DNA of 64,000 bases from Spirochaetota bacterium (GCA_023438065.1 JAEXRH010000014.1:86095-150094); one strand, 5' to 3'; counted from the stretch's first letter, positions 25,319-34,572 are shown. Translations and numbers: made by a program. The notes: generated by a model from the letters alone, not told the origin.

Positions 25319-26344
25319 TCAGGCTTTTTCGAGGAAGGCGGCGAGATCGGCGAAGTCTTGCGGGATCGGGGCTCGGACGGTCGTTTCGACTCCGGTAATC
25401 GGGTGCGGGAAGATAAGGGCGCGGGCGTGGAGCATGACGCGGGGTATGGCTCGGCCCGCTATGGAATCAAGGCCGCCGTAGAGCGGATCTCCGAGGATGG
25501 GAAGGCCGAATCCGGCGAGATGAACGCGGATTTGGTGCGTGCGGCCGGTTTTCGGAAGGGCGAGCACGCGCAGGGCGTCGCGATACCGGGCGAGTATCTC
25601 GAAATCCGTGCGGGCGGGGCTTCCTCCCGTCGGGACGGCGCCCCACTTTGCCTGCGCGCTTTTCGCGGTTATGCGGCCAATCTCGTTCTCGACGATAAAT
25701 GTGTCCCCGCGATCGACAGCGTCCGTTCGCGCGGGTCGGGTCGCTCCTCCTGATCGCTCCGTTCGGGCCGCCAGGGCCTCGTATTCTTTTCGCGCCCGGT
25801 GGCCCTCGAAGAGTTCGTGGCAGGCGGGATTCGCCGCGCGCGATTTGGAGAAGAGGACGACGCCCGAGGTTTCCCGGTCGAGGCGGTGGTGAAGCCCGAC
25901 GTACGGTTCGTTTCGAGTGCCGTCGCGGGTTTGCAAAAAGCGTTTTATCGCCGCGTGGAGATGGTCGCGAGACGCGACGACGGTCGCTTCCGTAGGGATT
26001 CCCGCGGGTTTGTCGACGACGATGATCGCGTCATCCTCGAAAAGGATCCGGTCAGCGCTCATCTCGAAGGCGATGTCGTCGGGCTGTTTCTCGAACAAAA
26101 GCCTCTCCGTATCCAAGATTATCTCGACGCTTGCGCCTTTCGGAAGGACCGCCGCGGGGAGACGCGTCTGTTTTCCGTCGACGCTGACCGCGCCGGCGAC
26201 GATGAGCCTCCGTATCTTGGAATTCGAGATCGTTTCGCCACCGGTAAATTCCCGCGCGCGCGCGGGCAATTCACTTCTCAGAAACTCGTCGAGTTTCGCC
26301 GTTCGTTCGCGGGTTTGCCGGATGGAGATACGATGTCGGGACAT
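25319..26344 (-). CDS. RluA-family pseudouridine synthase
   Basis: 341 residues. An S4-like RNA-binding segment (SKIRRLIVAGAVSVDG) precedes the catalytic domain with HHRLDRETSGVVLFSK, whose Asp is the family's catalytic residue, and later TGRTHQIRVHL. It modifies uridine in rRNA or tRNA; which site is unknown. The start at MSRHRIS is supported by a promoter whose -10 box ends seven bases before it. An ATG three codons upstream overlaps that -10 box and would not be transcribed. Confidence 0.92.
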   Translation of the reverse strand: MSRHRISIRQTRERTAKLDEFLRSELPARAREFTGGETISNSKIRRLIVAGAVSVDGKQTRLPAAVLPKGASVEIILDTERLLFEKQPDDIAFEMSADRILFEDDAIIVVDKPAGIPTEATVVASRDHLHAAIKRFLQTRDGTRNEPYVGLHHRLDRETSGVVLFSKSRAANPACHELFEGHRARKEYEALAARTERSGGATRPARTDAVDRGDTFIVENEIGRITAKSAQAKWGAVPTGGSPARTDFEILARYRDALRVLALPKTGRTHQIRVHLAGFGLPILGDPLYGGLDSIAGRAIPRVMLHARALIFPHPITGVETTVRAPIPQDFADLAAFLEKA

Positions 26345-26351
26345 GGAGAGC

Positions 26352-26380
26352 ATAGTATCCCGGGCGGTTGTTTTGTTCAA
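26352..26380 (-). promoter_or_regulatory. Predicted leaderless promoter of the pseudouridine synthase gene
   Basis: TTGAAC (26380-26375), 17 bases, TACTAT (26357-26352), then seven bases to ATG at 26344. Confidence 0.6.
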
Positions 26381-26432
26381 CGCGGGGAGGAAAAGACGGA
26401 ATACCGGCAAAAAAGCGTTACATGGCATGAAT

Positions 26433-26460
26433 TTGACCTCCGTCTGAAAGCGACTACACT
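26433..26460 (+). promoter_or_regulatory. Predicted promoter of the hydrogenase-like chemoreceptor
   Basis: TTGACC (26433-26438), 16 bases, TACACT (26455-26460), about 50 bases before the ATG at 26514, which has GGGAGG upstream. Confidence 0.6.
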
Positions 26461-26513
26461 TAAGGATAAGTTTATCGCCCGCTACTGACGGGTATGGCCC
26501 GGGAGGTTCTGTA

Positions 26514-28775
26514 ATGGATACGTCCGCTGGAGAAAGAGAGATCATCTATACCGATACGGATCGTTGTGTCGGGTGCAATAAATGCATACGAAACTGTCCC
26601 GTCGTGGGAGCGAACATCGCCTATGTCGTTAACGGGGAAAACCGCGTTCGGGTCGACCAGGAGCGGTGCATCCGGTGCGGCGCCTGTCTCGAAGCCTGTT
26701 CGCATGACGCGAGGTGCTATATCGACGATACGGAGGCGTTCTTCCGCGACCTGAAGGCGGGTAAGAAGATATCGGTCGTCGTTGCTCCCGCCGCGCGGGT
26801 GAATTTCGGCGAGCTCGGAAAGTTGCTCGGTTTCCTCAAGGCCGAGGGAGTCCACTTCGCCTACGACGTTTCCTTCGGCGCGGACATCACGACCTGGGCC
26901 TACCTCAAAGCGATCCGCGAAAAAGGGCTTTCCTCGGTGATCGCGCAGCCCTGCCCCGCGATCGTGAATTACGTCGAGAAATATCAGCCGGAGCTTCTCC
27001 CGAGTCTCGCGCCCGTGCACAGTCCGACGCTCTGCACCGCGGTGTATCTCCGGAAATACGCGAAATCCGACGACGCGATCGCGTTTATCTCCCCGTGCAT
27101 CGGAAAGACGGACGAGTTCACCGACCCGAACACCGCCGGTCTCGTTTCCTATAACGTTACGTACGCGAAGCTCGCGGAATACATTCAAGCGAAGAGAGTG
27201 GATCTTGGCCGGTATAAAACGGCCGAATTCGACGACATCGGCTGCTGGCTCGGTTGCGTGTACAGTCGGCCCGGCGGTTTGCGGGAGAACGTGGAAACCC
27301 TCGTTCCGGGAGCGTGGGTCAGGCAGATCGAGGGGACGCGGCACGCGTACCCCTATTTACGGGAGTATTCCGAGCGGACGCGGGGGAAAAAGCCCGTTCC
27401 GCTCCTCGTCGATATCCTTAACTGCGCGAACGGGTGCAATCGCGGAACCGCGACGCTCAAGCACATATCGATCGACGACGCGGACGGAACGCTGAACGCC
27501 CTCAAGGCGAAAAAACTCGTCGAGAAAGCGGGCCCGTTCAAGAAGCGCTCCGACGCGCTTTTTTCCATGTTCGACTCGAAACTGCGGCTCAAGGATTTCA
27601 TGCGGACGTATCGAAGCCGAAAGGTCTCGCTGGCAAGCCCGTCCGAGGCGGAGCTCGAGGCGATCTACGCCGACCTTCACAAGACGACGCCCGCGTCCCG
27701 GAAGATCGACTGTTCCGCGTGCGGTTACCATACCTGCGCCGACATGGCTCAGGCGATCCATAACGGCATCAACGGAAGGACGAACTGCATCGACTTTAAC
27801 CGCCGCGAGATCGCGCGCGAGGGGGAGAGCATCGGGGAGAAGACGAGGATAATCGGCGAGCTTTCCGCCTATACCGCCTCGGTCGTTTCCGTCCTCGACG
27901 AGATAGACGGTCTCAATCTCGACGTGAGCCTCGAGGGCGAGTTTTCCGGGGAGTTCGCCGAGATCAGGGATTCCATCAACCGGATCCTCGACACGCTCAA
28001 CATCACGCTGTCCGAAATCCGCGAGTACGCCGACCAGTTCGGGGCCGGGGCCGATCAGGTGTCCCGCGGCTCGGGCAATATCGCCGACGGCGTCGGCGAG
28101 CAGGCGCAGGCGATGGAGAAACTCACGGATCTCATCGGCATGCTGACCGAGAAAACGAAGGAGAACGCCGCGAACGCCGACCGCGCGCGCGCGCTTTCCG
28201 CCGCCGCGCGGGAATCCGCCGAGGACGGTAACCGGCGGATGGGAGAGATGCTCAAGTCGATGGACGAGATCAACGAGGCCTCGGCGAACATCACGAAGAT
28301 CCTCGGGGTTATCGACGATATCGCCTTTCAGACGAACATACTCGCGCTCAACGCGGCGGTCGAGGCGGCACGGGCGGGAAAATACGGAAAGGGCTTCGCG
28401 GTCGTCGCGGACGAGGTGAGAAACCTCGCCCAGCGCTGCTCGGGCGCCGCGAAGGAAAGCGCCTCCTTCATCGAGGCTTCGGTTTCGCGTGTCAAGAACG
28501 GAAGCGGTATCGCGAACGAGACCGCGGCCGCGCTCGCGAAGATTACCCAGAAATCGTCCGAGATCGCGACCATCGTCGACGCCATCGCGATGACATCCTT
28601 CGAGCAGTCGGGCGGGATCGACACGATCAACGTCAACCTGCAGCAGGTTTCGCACGTCGTCCAGTCGAATTCCTCCGCCTCCCAGGAAAGCGCGGAGGCG
28701 AGCGTGCAGCTATCGCAGCAGGCGGGGTCGCTCAAGGAAAGCATCGCCCGGTTCAGGTTGCGTGCCGGGGCGTAG
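26514..28775 (+). CDS. Soluble [FeFe]-hydrogenase-like / chemoreceptor fusion protein
   Basis: 753 residues without any membrane segment. Order: 2x[4Fe-4S] ferredoxin (Cys18, 21, 24, 28 and 52, 55, 58, 62); a [FeFe]-hydrogenase large-subunit-like domain (about 85-370); a C-x2-C-x4-C-x16-C iron-sulfur motif (Cys400, 403, 408, 425); a HAMP-like helix (about 455-505); and a methyl-accepting chemotaxis signalling domain with tip AFQTNILALNAAVEAARAG (604-622). The four H-cluster cysteine positions appear kept (Cys147, 195, 304, 308), but the catalytic-proton Cys next to the first is Pro146 (QPCPAI). I infer a cytoplasmic redox or H2 sensor talking to CheA/CheW. Confidence 0.88.
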   Translation: MDTSAGEREIIYTDTDRCVGCNKCIRNCPVVGANIAYVVNGENRVRVDQERCIRCGACLEACSHDARCYIDDTEAFFRDLKAGKKISVVVAPAARVNFGELGKLLGFLKAEGVHFAYDVSFGADITTWAYLKAIREKGLSSVIAQPCPAIVNYVEKYQPELLPSLAPVHSPTLCTAVYLRKYAKSDDAIAFISPCIGKTDEFTDPNTAGLVSYNVTYAKLAEYIQAKRVDLGRYKTAEFDDIGCWLGCVYSRPGGLRENVETLVPGAWVRQIEGTRHAYPYLREYSERTRGKKPVPLLVDILNCANGCNRGTATLKHISIDDADGTLNALKAKKLVEKAGPFKKRSDALFSMFDSKLRLKDFMRTYRSRKVSLASPSEAELEAIYADLHKTTPASRKIDCSACGYHTCADMAQAIHNGINGRTNCIDFNRREIAREGESIGEKTRIIGELSAYTASVVSVLDEIDGLNLDVSLEGEFSGEFAEIRDSINRILDTLNITLSEIREYADQFGAGADQVSRGSGNIADGVGEQAQAMEKLTDLIGMLTEKTKENAANADRARALSAAARESAEDGNRRMGEMLKSMDEINEASANITKILGVIDDIAFQTNILALNAAVEAARAGKYGKGFAVVADEVRNLAQRCSGAAKESASFIEASVSRVKNGSGIANETAAALAKITQKSSEIATIVDAIAMTSFEQSGGIDTINVNLQQVSHVVQSNSSASQESAEASVQLSQQAGSLKESIARFRLRAGA

Positions 28776-28842
28776 GGCCGTTACGTTCTCGGGGACGCGA
28801 TGCGGGTTGCGGGCGCGATCCGCGTCGTGATACCCTTTTCGC

Positions 28843-29598
28843 ATGGTTGCGACCTTTCAGTTATTCGCGTCAGACGCGAAGCGCCGCTATCGCCTTGCGG
28901 TTGGCGCGGCTTGTTGTTGTCTCTTCCTCGCGAACCCCGCACTCGTGCATGCCGCCGAAACGGCCGTCGCGCAGGGTGCCGTCATCGGCCCGACCGGGTT
29001 GCTCGAAAGCTACGAAGGCGTGCGAAATCGCGAGCTCGATGAATGGAAGCGCGACATTTCCGCCTATTCCCTCAGGCATTACGGGATCGCTACCTGGAAG
29101 CTCGAGCCGACGGCTATCGTCCTTCACTACACGGCGGGTTCGGGCTTCCCGCTCAATCTCATCGAATCACGCGAGTTCAAGGACGAGACACCTGGTGTCG
29201 CGAGTCATTTCGTGATCGCCGAGGAAGCGGGCCGCGTTGCGGTGTATCAGCTTTTGCCCCTCGACGTGATGAGCCGGGCGACTTTCGGCGCGAATTTCTG
29301 CGCGATCAGCGTAGAGATGGTCGCGCTCGACGAGGCTGATCTTCTCGGGAAGCGCGCGCTTCTCGATCGGACGTCGGTCCTTGTCCGGGACCTGATGGCC
29401 CGGTTCGGGATTCCCGCTTCACGGGTGTACGGGCACGCGGAAATCGATCGGCGCCTCGCGGAGGATCCGCATGGCGAGTTTTACGATAACACGATAGAGG
29501 GGGCGTTCGTTCCGCGAAAGGTAGATCCGGGAAACGCGGCGATGGCCATCGTCCGGTCCGCCCTTTCGGGGGATGATCCTCCCGCTTCCGGAAATTAA
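28843..29598 (+). CDS. N-acetylmuramoyl-L-alanine amidase (amidase_2 type), exported
   Basis: 251 residues. A signal peptide (hydrophobic 18-30, VHAAE near 37) is followed by an amidase_2/PGRP-like domain: zinc ligands are expected at His of VLHYTAGSG and of VYGHAEID, with SHFVIAEE and ISVEMVA between. Such enzymes cut the amide bond between MurNAc and the stem peptide in the cell wall. TACCCT ends six bases before the ATG and there is no Shine-Dalgarno, so it may be leaderless. Confidence 0.87.
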   Translation: MVATFQLFASDAKRRYRLAVGAACCCLFLANPALVHAAETAVAQGAVIGPTGLLESYEGVRNRELDEWKRDISAYSLRHYGIATWKLEPTAIVLHYTAGSGFPLNLIESREFKDETPGVASHFVIAEEAGRVAVYQLLPLDVMSRATFGANFCAISVEMVALDEADLLGKRALLDRTSVLVRDLMARFGIPASRVYGHAEIDRRLAEDPHGEFYDNTIEGAFVPRKVDPGNAAMAIVRSALSGDDPPASGN

Positions 29599-29627
29599 AA
29601 GACCCCGAGAACTTCTCGGGGTCTTGT
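29598..29627. terminator. Terminator between the amidase gene and metK
   Basis: GACCCCGAGA (29601-29610), three-base loop, TCTCGGGGTC (29614-29623), flanked by AAAA on the left and TTGTTT on the right, so it could act in both directions. It is directly after the amidase stop and about 70 bases beyond the metK stop. Confidence 0.85.
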
Positions 29628-29693
29628 TTACGTCCGGAGCGGTTACGCGAACGAGGGACAATTCGCGCGAGCGACGACTCGGCGCGAGAGGCT

Positions 29694-30863
29694 TTAGCGA
29701 AGGGCTTTTTTCAGCGCCTCGACCCGATCGGTCTTTTCCCAGGGAAACTGGCTTCGGCCGAAATGGCCGTACGAGGCGGTTTCCTGGTAGATCGGCCTGC
29801 AGAGGTCGAGGGTCCTGATGATGCCCGCGGGCGAAAGGTCGAAGACGTCCTTGATGGCATACGTGATCTTCGACTCGTCGATAATGCCGGTACCGAAGGT
29901 GTCGACCATTACGGATACCGGGAACGGCACGCCGATCGCGTAGGCGAGCTGCACCTCGCATCGCTCGGCGAGCCCCGCCGCGACGACGTTCTTGGCGACG
30001 TAGCGCGCCATGTAGGCCGCCGAGCGGTCTACCTTCGAGGGGTCCTTTCCCGAGAAGGCCCCTCCCCCGTGCCGGCCCATGCCGCCGTAGGTGTCAACGA
30101 TGATCTTGCGACCCGTGAGTCCCGTATCGCCGAAGGGCCCTCCGACGACGAAGCGCCCCGTCGGGTTGATGAAGTATTTCGTGTTGATGTCGAGCAGCTC
30201 GGTCGGCCCGAGAACCGGCTTGACGATCTCCTCGATGATGGCCTCGGTGATCGTTTCATGGGTGACGTCGGGGTCGTGCTGGTGGGAGACTACGACCGTG
30301 TCGATCCTGATCGGGCGGTGCCCCTCGTACTCTATGGTGACCTGGCTTTTCGCGTCGGGGCGGAGCCAGGGAATGCGTTTCGATTTCCGGAGGTCCGTCG
30401 CGCGATGGAGAATCGCGTGGGCGTACATGATCGGGGCCGGCATGAGTTCGGGCGTCTCGGTGCAGGCGAAGCCGAACATCATTCCCTGATCGCCCGCGCC
30501 CTGTTGGCCCTCGAACTCCTTCAAGCCGTGTCCGATGACGCCCTGGTTGATATCGGGCGATTGCGCATGGATCATGTCGAGAACCGCCATTGAATCGCAG
30601 TCAAGGCCATAGTCGGAATCGGTATAGCCGATCTCGCGGGCGATATTGCGGACGACGGCTTGTACATCGACATAGGTGTTCGTGGTGATTTCCCCGCCGA
30701 CGAGCACGAGCGCGGTCGAGGCAAAGGTCTCGCAGGCGACATGGCTCGCCGGATCGTCCTTGAGGCATGCGTCGAGGATGGCGTCAGAGATCTGGTCGCA
30801 AAGCTTGTCCGGATGGCCTTCTCCGACCGATTCAGAGGTAAAAAGGTGTCGTGTTGAGTTCAT
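29694..30863 (-). CDS. metK: S-adenosylmethionine synthetase
   Basis: 389 residues from MNSTRHLFTSESVGEGHPDK; the ATP-binding GEGHPDKLCDQISDA, the loop GFACTETPELMP and the glycine-rich GGGAFSGKDPSKVDRSAAY are all present. It makes SAM from methionine and ATP. GGAGG lies eight bases before the ATG. I found no SAM riboswitch in the roughly 90-base gap upstream. Confidence 0.98.
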   Translation of the reverse strand: MNSTRHLFTSESVGEGHPDKLCDQISDAILDACLKDDPASHVACETFASTALVLVGGEITTNTYVDVQAVVRNIAREIGYTDSDYGLDCDSMAVLDMIHAQSPDINQGVIGHGLKEFEGQQGAGDQGMMFGFACTETPELMPAPIMYAHAILHRATDLRKSKRIPWLRPDAKSQVTIEYEGHRPIRIDTVVVSHQHDPDVTHETITEAIIEEIVKPVLGPTELLDINTKYFINPTGRFVVGGPFGDTGLTGRKIIVDTYGGMGRHGGGAFSGKDPSKVDRSAAYMARYVAKNVVAAGLAERCEVQLAYAIGVPFPVSVMVDTFGTGIIDESKITYAIKDVFDLSPAGIIRTLDLCRPIYQETASYGHFGRSQFPWEKTDRVEALKKALR

Positions 30864-30912
30864 CGAGTAATCCTCCCTTGCAAGGCCCAAAAAATAGCAC
30901 TAAGCTTAACTA

Positions 30913-30918
30913 TATAAT
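30913..30918 (+). promoter_or_regulatory. -10 box upstream of the CBM48 gene
   Basis: A perfect TATAAT 34 bases before the ATG. No good -35 element is at the right distance (AAAAAT), so the promoter call is tentative. Confidence 0.4.
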
Positions 30919-30952
30919 AAACGTACAAGAAAGGCCAGAAGGAGAGTACAAT

Positions 30953-31261
30953 ATGGCGTTGTACAAGGCGTATCCAAAGAAGGGCACTACCTGCAAAGTT
31001 ACTTTCGAGCTTCCCGCGGATGCGACAACCGGCGTTAAGAAGGTCGCGCTCGCGGGCGACTTCAACAATTGGGACGCGAACGCGAATGTCCTTGCCCGCA
31101 ACAAGGACGGTCTTTTTTCGACGACCGTGCTCCTTGAACAAGGGCACGAGTATCAGTTTCGGTATCTCATGGACGATTCCCGCTGGGAGAACGATTGGGC
31201 CGCGGACAAATACCTCCCGTCGTCCTTCGGCAATTGCGATAACTCCGTCGTGATCGTGTGA
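30953..31261 (+). CDS. Single-domain CBM48 (glycogen-binding/isoamylase N-terminal) protein
   Basis: 102 residues comprising only a CBM48/AMPK-type fold: VTFELPADATTGVKKVALAG, the hallmark GDFNNWD (about 40-46), and YQFRYLMDDSRWENDWAAD. Such domains usually bind alpha-glucans as part of branching enzymes or kinases; here it stands alone. The start follows GGAGA. It may bind glycogen or act as a regulatory adaptor, but this is inference. It converges with apbE with only four bases between the stop codons. Confidence 0.88.
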   Translation: MALYKAYPKKGTTCKVTFELPADATTGVKKVALAGDFNNWDANANVLARNKDGLFSTTVLLEQGHEYQFRYLMDDSRWENDWAADKYLPSSFGNCDNSVVIV

Positions 31262-31265
31262 TTTT

Positions 31266-32294
31266 TTAATCCGCCAGCCTGTACCGGTCGTCCATGACGG
31301 TAACCGCACCCGCCAGTCCGGGAGACGTCGTGATTCGCCCGGTACGGTCGATGAAGATCGCTTCCGCTCCCGGCACCGTCGACACGAGCTCAAGTCCTTT
31401 CGCAATGCCGAGGAGAAAGGCCGACGTCGATAGCGCGTCCGCGTTCATGGAGCTTTGCGCGACTATGGTGACCGACAGGAGCTCGTTCGTTTTCGGATAA
31501 CCCGTTTGGGGATCGATGATGTGATGATAGTGGACGCCGTCCTTCTCGAAATACCGCTCGAATATCCCCGACGTGACTATGCTCGAGTTTTTCGCGCGCA
31601 AGCTCGCGACGGCGAGGCCATGGCTCGTTTTCGGGTCCCTGATCCCGATCACCCAGGGCGTACCCGGCGCCTTTTCTCCGACGGCGTAGATATTCCCGCC
31701 GAGATCGATCATCGCCCTTTTTATGCCGCGCCGCGCGACGATCCTCGCAACCTCGTCCGCCGCGTAGCCTTTCGCGATCGCGCCCAGATCGATCCGCATC
31801 CCTTTCCGCGCGAGAAAGACCGTTCCCTTTTGCGCGTCCACCGCGATGTCTTTCCATGAAACGAGCGTGAGCGCGGTTTGGATGTCGGCGGGCGCGGGAA
31901 CGCTCGCCTCGTCGGTTCCGATATTCCAGAGACGCACCACGGGTCCTATCGCGGGGTCGAACGCCCCGTCCGTCCTCTCGCTGAACGCGAGCGCCGCCGT
32001 AAGAACCGCGAGGGTGTCCGGCTCGGCCTTGACCGGCGCGATTCCCGCCTGACGGTTTATCGCGGAGACGTTCGATCCCTCGGCGTTCGCGCTCAGGATT
32101 CGCTCGAGCTCCCTGAGCCGCGAGAAGATTTCGTCGTACGCGTCTTTCGTCCCTCGATCGAAGAGGTTGACCGTGCATACGGTCCCGAGCGCGAATTCCG
32201 TCCTTGCCGGCTCCTTTGCCCGGCACGAGACGGCCGTCAGGAATAAGAAAGCTATGCACGAGAGAAGCGCTGCGGACTTTCTGGTCGAATGCAT
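31266..32294 (-). CDS. apbE: FAD:protein FMN transferase, lipoprotein
   Basis: 342 residues. The lipobox LTAVSC (Cys at 24) predicts a membrane-anchored periplasmic lipoprotein. ApbE motifs seen include FALGTVCTVNLFD, the LGAIAKGYAADEVARI segment and DLGGNIYAVG. ApbE attaches FMN from FAD to a Thr in partner proteins such as Rnf and Nqr subunits; no partner gene is in the window. AGGGGATTCC precedes the ATG. Confidence 0.95.
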   Translation of the reverse strand: MHSTRKSAALLSCIAFLFLTAVSCRAKEPARTEFALGTVCTVNLFDRGTKDAYDEIFSRLRELERILSANAEGSNVSAINRQAGIAPVKAEPDTLAVLTAALAFSERTDGAFDPAIGPVVRLWNIGTDEASVPAPADIQTALTLVSWKDIAVDAQKGTVFLARKGMRIDLGAIAKGYAADEVARIVARRGIKRAMIDLGGNIYAVGEKAPGTPWVIGIRDPKTSHGLAVASLRAKNSSIVTSGIFERYFEKDGVHYHHIIDPQTGYPKTNELLSVTIVAQSSMNADALSTSAFLLGIAKGLELVSTVPGAEAIFIDRTGRITTSPGLAGAVTVMDDRYRLAD

Positions 32295-32322
32295 GGAATC
32301 CCCTTTTATGCGTGGTGGTCGA

Positions 32323-34572
32323 TCATGAGCCGGAGGATGGGTGACCGTCGGAGCCGGCTTCCTTTTTCTTCCGCTTGACCTCGTAGAGCTTCGCGTCGCT
32401 TTCCTCGATGACGCTCTCGAACGAGCGCGGTTCGTCCGACGGCTCGACGTACACGTATCCCCAACTCGCCGAAAGGATCCAGGGATGGCTTCGCCGTTCG
32501 TTGAAGCTCTTGATTTGCTCGGTTATGCGTTCAAAAGATCCTTGAACGGATCGTTCGGGAATGTTCTCCATGACGACGACGAATTCGTCCCCGCCGTATC
32601 TGACGACGAGATCGTTCTCGCGAAAGCATCGCTTGAGGATGTTGGCGAGCGCCATGATGGCGGAGTCCCCTTCCTTGTGCCCGAAGGAATCGTTGATCCG
32701 CTTGAGTCCGTCCATATCGAGGAAGATAAAGGCGCAAGGGTTCCCTCGCATTGTCGAGCGTTCGTACATCTGGCGGCCCGTGGCGTAAAGCGCCCGCCTG
32801 TTGTTGAGACCGGTAAATTCGTCGATGACGGAAAGTCTCGAGAGCGCGTCGTTCGTGCGGGTGAGCGCGCGGATGCGCGTTTCGATGAGGTCGTTCGCCA
32901 TCGCCGCGTCCACGATTTGGGAGACGAGCGACTGTATCCGCCAAAAATGCTCGTATCGGTTGGTCGTCATGGAAAAGACCATGTAGCCGTAGACGGTATT
33001 CGCTTGGACGATCGGCAAGACCGCGAGCGACACGCTGAACGACGCCATGCCGTCCGGTAGAAGCTTCGTTACCGGGAAGGTAACGAACACGCGCTCGGGA
33101 ACCTCGGGCGCGTGTCCTTCGCGATAGGAGAGCCGCAGCTCTCCCCTGTTCGGATCCTGCTCGCTCAAGAAGACGAGCGCGAAACGCTCGATGCCGAGGA
33201 GGGGAACGTTCGCGGCGATCGCGCCGAGGGTTTCCTGCACCGAGAGGTGCATCGCGAGGAGGGCGTTGCAGTTCTGGGTAAACGAGATTGTCCCGAGGTC
33301 GTTGTCGTGCCTTCGGGCGAAGAGCTGGGTTTTCAGCCGGAAGAGGAGGCGAAACGCGTCGACGAAAAGCGCGTTGAGAAACGCGAGGGCGTCGGGATCC
33401 CGCTGGCGAAGGGTAATCGCGGTCCATCGCGCCGAGAAGGCGTCGATATACACGGGGGCGATGTCCCCCGCGCGGGAGAGTTCGCGAACCGTCTTTCGGA
33501 GAAAGGCCGCGAACGGGGCGGCGTCCCGGGACGCGAGACATTCGTCGATGACCGATTCGAGGGTATTCCCGAGGGTCGCGATCCTGGAGTCGTTCTTCCG
33601 CGCCCGGTCCTCGTACGGGCCTGGCTTTTCGAGGTAGTCCGTGGCATTCTCGCTGTTCGACTTCGCCGCGCACCCGCATGATTCGCGAATCGCGAGGCTC
33701 GCGGTAAAGCGCAGCGTTTCGGGCGAGAAGTCCGTCTTGCCGGAGATATCATCGGCGATACGATCCACCAACGCGGCGATCATCTCCCACACGGGATGGG
33801 AAACGGTCGTCAACGGCGCCGGAAGGGAATTCCCCTCCTCGATGTCGTCAAAACTCGCGATGGCGATATCCTCGGGGACGGAGATTCCGTTATTGAGGAG
33901 TTCCCGCGTCGCCCCGATCGCCATTTCGGCGTTGAGGCAGATAAGGACTTCGGGAACGGTTCTCTCTCCCGCCAAAAGAGTTTTTGCCGCGCGCGCTCCG
34001 CTTTCGAGGGTGAAATCGCCCTCCAAAAGGGCGTTGTCGGCAAGGTTGATGGCGCGGCTTTCAAGCAGCGACGCGAGTTTTGACATTCGTCCGCGGGAAA
34101 GGCTCTCCGGCGAGTCGGGACCGGAAAGGATCGAGATCTTGCGATAGCCATGCGTCTCCGCAAGATGGGCGACGAGGGTTTCGACGGCTTTTGTTTCGTC
34201 GGCAATGACGCTGAACGCTCCCGGTAACGCGCAAAAAAGGGAATACACGGGAAAGCCCGAGAAACGGGAAAGGATCGTCTCGAAAACGGTTTGCGGGCTG
34301 AAGGGCGATACGTGGTGCGGGAAGACTATAAGCGCGTCAAGCTCTCCGGGTTCGGGAAGGGCGTACGCGTACGAACTGGCGCCCGAATCCTTGTTTCGCT
34401 CGAGATAACCGCCAAAGTAAAACGCGAGGCGGATATCGCGCTCATCAGCGCGCTCGATGAGGTTGCCAATGGCATGGCGGGCAAACATGCCGCTGACGGA
34501 ATCGATGAGAACGCCTACGGTTTTTCCTCGCGGATTGTGCGTGTTCGTCTCGTCGACTTCGTCCGTGGTCAT
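32323..34572 (-). CDS. LacI-type ligand-binding domain fused to diguanylate cyclase
   Basis: 749 residues. Residues about 15-300 are a periplasmic-binding-protein-like sensor of the LacI/GalR kind (VGVLIDSVSGMF, ILSGPDSPESLSRGR, PEDIAIASFDD, PLTTVSHPVWEM), but there is no helix-turn-helix before it and no signal peptide or membrane segment. A long helical and GAF-like middle follows, then a GGDEF domain with the intact active site RYGGDEF (GGDEF at 660-664) and an RxxD inhibitory site (REND) five residues upstream. It should make c-di-GMP in response to a cytoplasmic ligand, probably a sugar. Confidence 0.9.
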   Translation of the reverse strand: MTTDEVDETNTHNPRGKTVGVLIDSVSGMFARHAIGNLIERADERDIRLAFYFGGYLERNKDSGASSYAYALPEPGELDALIVFPHHVSPFSPQTVFETILSRFSGFPVYSLFCALPGAFSVIADETKAVETLVAHLAETHGYRKISILSGPDSPESLSRGRMSKLASLLESRAINLADNALLEGDFTLESGARAAKTLLAGERTVPEVLICLNAEMAIGATRELLNNGISVPEDIAIASFDDIEEGNSLPAPLTTVSHPVWEMIAALVDRIADDISGKTDFSPETLRFTASLAIRESCGCAAKSNSENATDYLEKPGPYEDRARKNDSRIATLGNTLESVIDECLASRDAAPFAAFLRKTVRELSRAGDIAPVYIDAFSARWTAITLRQRDPDALAFLNALFVDAFRLLFRLKTQLFARRHDNDLGTISFTQNCNALLAMHLSVQETLGAIAANVPLLGIERFALVFLSEQDPNRGELRLSYREGHAPEVPERVFVTFPVTKLLPDGMASFSVSLAVLPIVQANTVYGYMVFSMTTNRYEHFWRIQSLVSQIVDAAMANDLIETRIRALTRTNDALSRLSVIDEFTGLNNRRALYATGRQMYERSTMRGNPCAFIFLDMDGLKRINDSFGHKEGDSAIMALANILKRCFRENDLVVRYGGDEFVVVMENIPERSVQGSFERITEQIKSFNERRSHPWILSASWGYVYVEPSDEPRSFESVIEESDAKLYEVKRKKKEAGSDGHPSSGS

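Noticed and set aside
26345..26545. N-terminal extension of the pseudouridine synthase
   Set aside because: It runs through its own promoter and into the start of the divergent hydrogenase-like gene.
30864..30952. SAM riboswitch before metK
   Set aside because: The gap is about 90 bases and shared with a divergent gene; no SAM-box core or terminator hairpin seen.
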